Translations under genes and position numbers: made by a program | Assembly: GCA_020056865.1 (NCBI GenBank) | Contig: JAGVGX010000262.1 | Span: 1 to 8,036 of the forward strand | Reading direction: 5' to 3' | From: Desulfobacterales bacterium | Lineage (GTDB): Bacteria; Desulfobacterota; Desulfobacteria; Desulfobacterales; BuS5 | Length of the DNA stretch: 8,036 bases | Shown here: piece by piece, positions 1 to 5,839 of the stretch | How the letters are laid out: each line of letters starts with the position of its first letter | Position numbering within the stretch: position 1 is the stretch's first letter | The notes under the pieces: generated by a model | Database searches by the model: none | The model's input: the letters and a program-made list of their open reading frames with translations, nothing else | Told to the model about the DNA's origin: nothing

Positions 1-1324
1 CCGCTGAATACCTCTATGGGAATCAGATCAATAATTTCTGCAAGTCCGTCATATGTTATGCCGAGACTGTCAAGACATGGGACTATATTTTCCGAATTGA
101 TACATTCGATTTCAAGGCCAACATGGAACTTGGTCATGATAAGATCAGCGAGAAATATGATGCCCACAAGTTCCGGGTTTGTTTCTGATTTTTCCGGATA
201 ATGATGATATCTTATTGCCTCTTTAAGGGCTTCAGGAAAACCCCATCGCCTGGCAAGCTCTCCGCCTATTTTTGAATGATCTGTTCCAAAAATACTATTT
301 TCAACTTCTGTCATGTCTTTATTGTCTTTCTGCAGTTCTCTGTAAAAAAAAGGATATGAACAAGTCACATATTGATCCAGAACAATTTTGCCGATATCAT
401 GCACAAGACCTGCCGTATAAGCTAATTCCCGTTGCACTTTACCTGTAACTTGAGCCAGCTTTTCCGCGATAATTGCAGTGCCCACAGCATGATGAAAAAG
501 GCCACCTTTTACAAGCGAATAGCCCCCCTTATTACACCGGCCAAAAAAATCTTTAATATAAGCGGATACAATCAATTTTTTTAATAAATCATGACCGATG
601 AAAACAAGCGCATGATCAATGGTTTCTATCTTTTTTTTTCTTGCAAATAATGCAGAATTGCACAAACTCAATGTTTTAGCAGTAATAACCTGATCTTTTC
701 GAACTTCATTCGCAACGTCCTCGATGTTGTATCCGTCACCATTGATGATTCTTAATATTTTTAAAATAACCTGGGGGACAGGTTCTATATGGTCAATAGC
801 CTTGCAAATTTCTTTTTCTCCGGGAATATCCATGCTGGTTTTAGATGAAAATTTATCCGGGACATCGCGGACTATGGCGTATTCCCAGTTTTGCATATTC
901 AAGCTCAAAACACTGGAGACAAAACCACCGGTTTCTGATTTTATAATATTTATTTTTTCATTAAACAGAATATGTTGAATCACATCAACGGTTCGCCCAC
1001 CAATATCAAGAGACAAATCATGCTGACTGACAGGGCATACCAGCACACCTCCAGCAACAACGGCTCTAAGATTTTCACGGGTAGCCCCCAGATCATACAG
1101 CGCTTTGATAAAAGCTGGCATCGCATGAACAGCGTACTTCTGGCGCATAAAAGTGCTTTCTTTTAAAGCCGGTTCCGGCAAAAGCAGATGGATTAAGCCT
1201 CCAACACCGGCTTCGCAATCAAACAACGCAACACCTAACCAAGAACAGCCTTAAGAACAATCGGACGTGCTACATCTGCATAATAACTGGCCGAAGGAAT
1301 ATATTTATTTTCAAAATTTTTCAT
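1..1324 (-). CDS. CheD-HDOD fusion protein, frame-disrupted near the N-terminus, 3' end outside the window
   Basis: The sequence shows an N-terminal CheD-like region (receptor glutamine deamidase of chemotaxis) followed by an HDOD domain (signalling output domain related to HD phosphohydrolases). Translation from the ATG at 1324 gives 29 residues ending V-L-G and then TAG at 1237-1235. The CheD homology resumes at once in another frame from 1235 (GVALFD, then GGLIHLLLP with the likely catalytic His at about 1190-1188, then LGATRENL and AGGVLVCP) and stays open to the window edge. That frame is open only from 1250, after a TAA at 1253-1251. HDOD spans about nt 800-200, with G-L-V-H-D-I-G-K at about 410-387, FGTDHSKIGG near 290 and a Y-H-H motif near 205. 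If the upstream start is dead, the HDOD part could be made from an internal start such as ATG 1148. It lies 26 nt after thyX, probably in the same transcript. The domain calls are confident; whether the gene is functional is unknown. Confidence 0.8.
1228..1243 (-). other. Frame break at the CheD catalytic Ser-Cys site
   Basis: CheD proteins carry a conserved L-G-S-C-x-G/A-V motif in which Cys is the deamidase nucleophile. Here the codons for L-G are followed by only two bases (1237-1236) before the codons for G-V-A-L-F-D. Nine bases are expected between them, so the net loss is 7 nt, which removes Ser, Cys and the next residue and shifts the frame. A simple -1 shift would give L-G-L-G-V, still without Cys, so one wrong base call cannot restore a normal active site. 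No slippery heptamer is present. Confidence 0.7.
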
Positions 1325-1350
1325 AATTATGGAAGTGCCCTGTTGGCATG

Positions 1351-1992
1351 CTATGTTGGGTATATGAACGTTTCATAAAGGTCATCAAACACAACGGGAA
1401 TTTTTTCATGCAGCTCCTTTAAAAGGGGCAGCATGATTTCCCGTATTTGCGGATGCGCTGCCTTCGAACACCTGAGATTTAAAACATGCCGCCACTGTCT
1501 GAGATTACAGGTCATGACCACCTCTGTTTTCAGGCTGTTGGGCAATACACTCCGGGCTTCTTCCGCTTTTGCACCTGTTTTAAGAAGATTCAAATAAGCA
1601 TCCTCTGCATTTTTCATCGCCGCAAGCCAATTCCCGTAGGCATCGGATGCTTCAGGCCAGAACACAGGCTTTATTACGGTAATTTCATTGCCGAACTTGT
1701 CTTTAGAGTAATTGGCGTACCTTGTACTTTCCTGGCTAAAAGCCGCCAGCCTGTGACGTACCAGTTCATGACTTATTCCTCTGTCGCAAATAAACCGGAC
1801 AGTTATACTGATGTGCTCTATGACACTATGGTGCCCTGACTTTATAATCCCTTTTACAAAGCCTTTGGAAGATTCCTGGGTGATCTTGTCTTCGGATTTA
1901 TAGCATGTCCGTCCTGCAACCTCAATGTAACGCAGGATAGACGCACTGTCTTGTATAAAAAGAATCTCATGGGAGGCGGATATGATTTTCAT
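1351..1992 (-). CDS. thyX: Flavin-dependent thymidylate synthase ThyX
   Basis: ThyX makes dTMP from dUMP using methylenetetrahydrofolate as carbon donor and FAD/NADPH as reductant, replacing ThyA. The 213-aa protein has the family signature R-H-R-x7-S at residues 79-89 (RHRLAAFSQES), followed by TRY. The upstream GHHSVIEH block is at 53-60, and the C-terminal LPNSLKTE (150-157), NLRQWRH (163-169) and AHPQIR (179-184) blocks form the substrate and flavin site. The length is normal for a bacterial ThyX. The start is ATG 1992, with AAGG at 2007-2004, a slightly long 11-nt spacing. It sits between the FAH-family gene (86-nt gap) and the CheD-HDOD gene (26-nt gap). No defect is seen. It suggests, but does not prove, that the organism lacks thyA. 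Confidence 0.96.
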   Translation of the reverse strand: MKIISASHEILFIQDSASILRYIEVAGRTCYKSEDKITQESSKGFVKGIIKSGHHSVIEHISITVRFICDRGISHELVRHRLAAFSQESTRYANYSKDKFGNEITVIKPVFWPEASDAYGNWLAAMKNAEDAYLNLLKTGAKAEEARSVLPNSLKTEVVMTCNLRQWRHVLNLRCSKAAHPQIREIMLPLLKELHEKIPVVFDDLYETFIYPT

Positions 1993-2034
1993 AATGCCAG
2001 TTTCCTTGTTTTATAAAAATGGCAAAGATTATTA

Positions 2035-2073
2035 GTAACCGTTCACAGTTGTCGGTTCACAGTTCACAGTTAC
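2035..2073. repeat. Intergenic heptamer repeat cluster (GTTCACAGTT units)
   Basis: Three copies of GTTCACAGTT lie at 2041-2050, 2055-2064 and 2062-2071. The last two overlap, giving a 7-nt period (TTCACAG). The cluster is bounded by GTAAC (2035-2039) and GTTAC (2069-2073), an inverted pair, and AACCG (2037-2041) is complementary to CGGTT (2053-2057). It fills much of the 86-nt gap between the FAH-family gene and thyX. It resembles the short tandem heptamer repeats scattered between genes in some genomes. A role is not known; it could affect the transcript or just be a dispersed repeat. Confidence 0.7.
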
Positions 2074-2078
2074 AAGTA

Positions 2079-2876
2079 TTAGACAACCGGACTAATTAGT
2101 GTACCAATTGGGTCTATCGTCATTTCAACCGTATCTCCGGGCTTAAGATAAACAGGCGGCTTGCGCACAAAGCCGACCCCGCTCGGTGTTCCGGTTAAAA
2201 TAACCGTTCCCGGCAGAAGGGTCATATCATCAGACAAATACGCTATGATTTCCGCCACTGAAAAAATCATATCCGACGTATGTGCATCCTGCATGATTTC
2301 ACCATTGACCGTGCATGTTATCTGGAGTGCCTGCGGATCGGTAATCTCATCTGAAGTTACAAGCGCAGGCCCAAGCGGACAGAACGTATCAAAGCTTTTC
2401 CCTTTTACCCATTGGCCTCCTCCTGCATGTTTTTGCCATCTTCTTGCGGAAACATCGTTACCAATGGTATAACCGGCAATATAGGCCAGCGCTTCAGATA
2501 CCTTAACATTCCTGGCCGCTTTTTTTAGAACAACAGCAAGTTCTGCTTCATAATCGACTTCCGGAGGAGACATGCAGGATTTAGGAATTACGATGGAATC
2601 TCCGGGATGGTTCAGCGTTGCAGGGTTTTTCATAAATAAAATAGGATGCTCCGGCAGCCTGGCGCCTGTTTCAACCGCATGCCGGTGGTAGTTAAGGCCT
2701 ATACAAAGAATTGATGAGGGCTGCACGGGGGCTAACAATTTTGTCACGGCAATCCTGTTTCCAGTATCTGTAAAACCTTTAAAAAGGTCGCCATTTAAAC
2801 GTGTTGCCGTGTTGTTGCAATATTCATGTCCATAACATATATCCCCTTTGTCATCAAAAAAGCGTATTATGCGCAT
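2079..2876 (-). CDS. Fumarylacetoacetate hydrolase (FAH) family protein
   Basis: This 265-aa cytoplasmic protein belongs to the FAH superfamily. These divalent-metal enzymes hydrolyse, decarboxylate or isomerise 2-oxo/enol diacids such as acylpyruvates, oxaloacetate and hydroxyheptadienedioate. The fold signatures are clear: SILCIGLNYHRHA (55-67), PILFMKNPAT (78-87), and the metal site D-Y-E-A-E-L with E110 and E112, plus D141 in GNDVSAR (139-145). They continue with the active-site K160 region KGKSFDTFCPLGP and the C-terminal TGTPSGVG (228-235). Length and domain order match the short hydrolase/isomerase class with an N-terminal extension of about 50 residues. The substrate cannot be told from sequence. 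The start is ATG 2876, with AAGG at 2888-2885 (8-nt spacing) inside the end of the upstream gene. The 10-nt overlap suggests translational coupling to the 571-aa protein. Confidence 0.92.
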   Translation of the reverse strand: MRIIRFFDDKGDICYGHEYCNNTATRLNGDLFKGFTDTGNRIAVTKLLAPVQPSSILCIGLNYHRHAVETGARLPEHPILFMKNPATLNHPGDSIVIPKSCMSPPEVDYEAELAVVLKKAARNVKVSEALAYIAGYTIGNDVSARRWQKHAGGGQWVKGKSFDTFCPLGPALVTSDEITDPQALQITCTVNGEIMQDAHTSDMIFSVAEIIAYLSDDMTLLPGTVILTGTPSGVGFVRKPPVYLKPGDTVEMTIDPIGTLISPVV

Positions 2877-4582
2877 GACACAATCCTTTGATCATTTTCA
2901 TCTGCCATTATCTTTTCAAAAATTATTTTTGTTATCATATACGTGGGGCGGATACCATCTTCGCCCAATCCTCCTGAAGCCAGTGTTTCACCGCTGTAAA
3001 GCGGATTGTCTGAGGCGTAGTACGCATACCTGACCTTAACATGCTTTGAGATATGGCCCCTTATTATCGCTGCATTGATTGCACGCTGAAAGTGCCCCCC
3101 TTCCATCTCAAGACCAATTGCTTTCCAGCTTGATGAATGAAAACGCTCCAGAACATGCCTGTTTTGAAGGGATGTGCCAAGCACCGTCACCATTGGGCCG
3201 GTATACACATCGACAGAATCATCAAAATCCTCTTTTTTCAGGTCATTATTTATGAGATAATTATGGGGCGTTCCCTCAAGAACATGAGCAGTCGCAAGCA
3301 TAATATCCCCTTTTTTCCCTGGCAAAATGCCTGCTTTTCCCATAACGGATATGGATCTCACATTTTGCATGGGATTGTTCGTCTCCTGATCATCATGAAT
3401 AAGAAGCTCTTCCATAATTTCAAATGCCTGTGTTCCAAATGCATAATCGATCACCATCAAAATGGGGCTGTCTGCTGTCAGGTTCTTCTTTTCAACGTTC
3501 AACGCAGGATGTAAAGAGACACCCGCCAACATCGCCGTATCTATAATCTGACAATCAATGTGCGTTCCTGAAACGTCTTTAAGTTCATAAAAGCCATGTT
3601 TTTTTGCAAAATCAATTATTTTATCCGTTTTATTTTTAATAGAGTTGATAAAGGCATAGATGTCTTCATGTTCGGTCTTTTTTTTGTTTTTTATTAATGC
3701 AGCATATCCATACAACAAATTGACGAAACTGTGCATGTTGGCACTAATAATATGAACAGGTCTGCAGACAAGTTTAAGCTCTGAAATTTTTTCTTTAATA
3801 AACTTCGCCCAAGTGCGGCTGTAAATATGATGCCCCACCATGTTATGAAACGATGGGGTAAAATATACGAGCATTTCATTGTCTTTTGATGTTTTTTCAT
3901 TTTCTACACGTTTGCCAAGACGATAAATGATTTTAAACAGACCGGCATTACTGTCCGCATGTTTTCGTCCTTTCTCAAGAGATTCAAAAACGTCTCTGGT
4001 CTCCTGATATGTCCTTCCTATGAGAATACTTAAATTCCATATGGCCTTGTCTAACCGTTCTCCTTCAAGGCTGTTTTCCAAATGCAAGTCTTCTTCTAAT
4101 TTTTTCCATTCTAATGTTTTATGCCCTGATTTATTCATCATTTTATTATATATTTTATACGCTTCAATATTAAGAAACGTCAAATGTGTCAGGACATCAT
4201 ACATTTCACTCCATCCTCTTGTAATAACAAAGCAAATTTCGCTTTTACTCACTCTGTACGATGTTCTTCTTCTTTTTGGGGGTTCAATTTTTTTAAAAGA
4301 TGTGTGGTCAAAATCTTCCTTTGCAGTCAAAATGATTTTCGTGCATTCTTCAATCCCTGCGGGAAGACGGTCAATAACATATTGCAGCCCTTTAATCTCA
4401 ATGCTTCTGGCATCATCCAAAGAACCATAAATTTCAGGGCTGATATCCCTGAGTGCATGTTCAAGCGTCTGACCGGATGTCCCCGACGGTTTATAATACC
4501 CCCTTAAAGCAAGCGCATCTGCAATTGTCTTAAACGCTCTGATGGCAAGTCTTCCTTTTTGAGATTCTGTCAATTCCTGCAC
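2867..4582 (-). CDS. Conserved 571-aa protein with a nucleoside phosphorylase-like C-terminal half (DUF6909-like)
   Basis: The pattern matches a conserved family of about 570 aa that I remember from Bacteroidetes and Desulfobacterales, probably DUF6909; the label is from memory. No characterised function is known to me. The N-terminal half (1-330) is mostly alpha-helical, with conserved blocks SIEIKGLQYVIDRLPAGIEEC (60-80), ITRGWSEMYDVLTHLTFL (120-137), GHHIYSRTWA (250-259) and HIISANMHS (277-285). The C-terminal half has the order of features seen in nucleoside phosphorylases and nucleosidases: VIDYAFG (377-383), VMGKAGILPGKKGDIM (413-428), GLEMEGGHF (490-498, like the purine/ribose-binding M-E motif) and YASDNP (522-527, like the catalytic S-D). 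The start is GTG 4582, with AAGAGG at 4594-4589 (6-nt spacing); the in-frame TAA upstream excludes a longer protein. It lies 25 nt after the membrane-protein gene and overlaps the FAH-family gene. Nucleosidase activity is inferred, not shown. Confidence 0.85.
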   Translation of the reverse strand: MQELTESQKGRLAIRAFKTIADALALRGYYKPSGTSGQTLEHALRDISPEIYGSLDDARSIEIKGLQYVIDRLPAGIEECTKIILTAKEDFDHTSFKKIEPPKRRRTSYRVSKSEICFVITRGWSEMYDVLTHLTFLNIEAYKIYNKMMNKSGHKTLEWKKLEEDLHLENSLEGERLDKAIWNLSILIGRTYQETRDVFESLEKGRKHADSNAGLFKIIYRLGKRVENEKTSKDNEMLVYFTPSFHNMVGHHIYSRTWAKFIKEKISELKLVCRPVHIISANMHSFVNLLYGYAALIKNKKKTEHEDIYAFINSIKNKTDKIIDFAKKHGFYELKDVSGTHIDCQIIDTAMLAGVSLHPALNVEKKNLTADSPILMVIDYAFGTQAFEIMEELLIHDDQETNNPMQNVRSISVMGKAGILPGKKGDIMLATAHVLEGTPHNYLINNDLKKEDFDDSVDVYTGPMVTVLGTSLQNRHVLERFHSSSWKAIGLEMEGGHFQRAINAAIIRGHISKHVKVRYAYYASDNPLYSGETLASGGLGEDGIRPTYMITKIIFEKIMADENDQRIVSCA

Positions 4583-4607
4583 AACATGCCTCTTAACTCT
4601 TGTTTAA

Positions 4608-5093
4608 TCAGTTTTTTGCCAAAGTATAAAAATCTCCGCAAACCTTCCATTTCCCTTCTTCTTTGACGGCATGGAAAATCTCATCAACCGTGTACGTTTC
4701 ACCTAAATCAAACAGCCTTGCAACCCAGAAATATAACGGATTTATTGCAACTTTTTTTTTGCATACCAATTGTATTTCAGCATGCTGCGCGTCTATATTC
4801 AATTTTCTTGTCGAAATATCATAAAGACAATACGTCTTCATAGGGTTGCCAAAACCCTGGAGCCCTGCTTCTTTCTCAACAAGATGAAGATAATCAGCCA
4901 CAATATTTTCATCTTCCATAATATCGCTGCAAAGCATGTCAGCTATGGAAGGATCAAGCCTGAAATACGATTTGGCAAACGCAACCACTGCTTTTTCAGG
5001 CGCACTTTTTGAATCCGCCATATATAATACCACCTGAAAGACAAGCCCAACAGCAACCAGCAAAATGATTACTACAAATTTATTTTTCATCAT
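4608..5093 (-). CDS. Small membrane-anchored protein, possible NTF2-like extracytoplasmic domain
   Basis: I do not recognise a named family. The 161-aa protein begins with a charged stretch (MMKNK) and a hydrophobic helix at about 6-25, with no lipobox Cys, so it is probably an uncleaved signal anchor or Sec signal with the rest in the periplasm. The remaining 135 residues begin with a helix of the type seen in NTF2-like/DUF4878 proteins (PEKAVVAFAKSYFRLD, 32-47). They end in beta-rich segments (AEIQLVCKK, then EGKWKVCGDFYTL, with a W-K-V strand typical of that fold). Cysteines are at 55, 89, 111 and 152. Two ATGs are adjacent (5093 and 5090); the AGGAGG at 5108-5103 favours 5093, with 9-nt spacing. 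It is the first gene of the minus-strand run, 25 nt before the 571-aa protein. Confidence 0.75.
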   Translation of the reverse strand: MMKNKFVVIILLVAVGLVFQVVLYMADSKSAPEKAVVAFAKSYFRLDPSIADMLCSDIMEDENIVADYLHLVEKEAGLQGFGNPMKTYCLYDISTRKLNIDAQHAEIQLVCKKKVAINPLYFWVARLFDLGETYTVDEIFHAVKEEGKWKVCGDFYTLAKN

Positions 5094-5102
5094 GTATATT
5101 TT

Positions 5103-5108
5103 CCTCCT
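5103..5108 (-). promoter_or_regulatory. Strong ribosome binding site (AGGAGG) for the small membrane-protein gene
   Basis: A perfect AGGAGG on the minus strand lies 9 nt before the ATG at 5093. It is the best Shine-Dalgarno in the window. It supports that start over the adjacent ATG at 5090 and marks this gene as the head of the minus-strand run. Confidence 0.75.
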
Positions 5109-5242
5109 GCATCATATAATAAATAATAAAAACAAAAAAACATAAATGTCCTTATTTCAGTAGCATATATTGATTTTACTCACAACAGTTTTGTATGGGA
5201 ACCTGGAAAAACATAATAAAAAAATCCAACCGTAACATAATA

Positions 5243-5271
5243 TTTACAATTTTTTTTTTGTGTTATATTAT
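5243..5271 (+). promoter_or_regulatory. Candidate sigma-70-type promoter for the 5338-7348 gene pair
   Basis: TTTACA at 5243-5248 and TATTAT at 5266-5271 are separated by 17 nt, with the T tract inside the spacer. Transcription would start near 5278 and leave a leader of about 60 nt before the ATG at 5338. The match is good, but AT-rich DNA gives such matches by chance, so this is a prediction only. Confidence 0.4.
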
Positions 5272-5337
5272 TAAGGATATAAAAAATAGCATCTAATGTT
5301 TTACTTGTAAAAAAAGCTGCATGGAGAATTTATTGTT

Positions 5338-5808
5338 ATGACATTTTCATTTAAAAAAGAGCTCGACAGTTCTTCGCCTGAAGACGTTCTCCCTCAAAAC
5401 CTCCCCCACAAAATACTTGCATATATCCGTATGAAAGCAAATGATTTTATCGATCAAGTAGCTTTGGCCGATTCCGAACCTGCTAATCATAAAACCATTC
5501 GTTTTGATCCGGAGATTTTAGATATTGTTACAAAAATATATATCAGTCAATATGGAGATCATGCCATTGACACCAGTGATATAAACAACATCATGTCTTT
5601 CCAGAAAACACTGTCTGATGGGGCTACAAAATACTGTCTTGCCCTGTACAGGGAATCTGTCGGCCGGGATTCGGGTATCGAATATGAAAAACCAACTATA
5701 GAGAACATTCTGACCAAAGCCCCTGAAGATTACGACTGCAAAAAACTTTTTGAACATATAAGAAAAGATAAATGCAACACCTGTGCCAATAAACCTTCAT
5801 TGATGTAA
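5338..5808 (+). CDS. Hypothetical 156-aa protein with a C-terminal Cys/His cluster
   Basis: I do not recognise the family. The protein is soluble and mostly helical, with no signal peptide or membrane segment. Residues 21-45 (LPHKILAYIRMKANDFIDQV) and 55-100 look like helices. The C-terminus carries C134, H140, C146 and C149 (C-x5-H-x5-C-x2-C), which could bind zinc or an iron-sulfur cluster. The start is ATG 5338, with GGAGAA at 5323-5328 (9-nt spacing). The gene ends 31 nt before the thiolase-like gene on the same strand, so the two are probably co-transcribed. By analogy with DUF35/Zn-ribbon partners of thiolase-like proteins it could be a partner subunit. It has no visible OB-fold pattern of that family, however, so this is speculation. 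Confidence 0.75.
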   Translation: MTFSFKKELDSSSPEDVLPQNLPHKILAYIRMKANDFIDQVALADSEPANHKTIRFDPEILDIVTKIYISQYGDHAIDTSDINNIMSFQKTLSDGATKYCLALYRESVGRDSGIEYEKPTIENILTKAPEDYDCKKLFEHIRKDKCNTCANKPSLM

Positions 5809-5839
5809 TTCAAAAGGCTAATAATTTAAAAAGGCAAAC

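Larger units (their letters stand above)
5094..5337. other. AT-rich divergent intergenic region
   Basis: This 244-nt region separates the two divergent transcription units and must hold the promoters of both. It is strongly AT-rich with A and T runs, including ten T in a row at 5250-5259. On the minus strand only the ribosome binding site is clear; I could not pick a convincing -35/-10 pair. No conserved operator, riboswitch or RNA gene is evident. Confidence 0.6.

Noticed and set aside
724..1166. Plus-strand ORFs opposite the CheD-HDOD gene
   Set aside because: They are antisense shadows. The minus-strand reading has clear CheD and HDOD motifs, and the plus-strand translations match nothing I know.
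1228..1243. Programmed ribosomal frameshift in the CheD-HDOD gene
   Set aside because: There is no slippery heptamer and no clear stimulatory stem, and the shifted product would still lack the catalytic Ser-Cys.
1993..2078. CRISPR-like repeat array
   Set aside because: The repeat units are only 7-10 nt, partly overlapping, with no regular spacers.
5195..5296. 33-codon plus-strand ORF with a basic start and a hydrophobic middle, resembling a small membrane peptide
   Set aside because: It has no ribosome binding site, lies in very AT-rich DNA where such hydrophobic ORFs arise by chance, and overlaps the candidate promoter.
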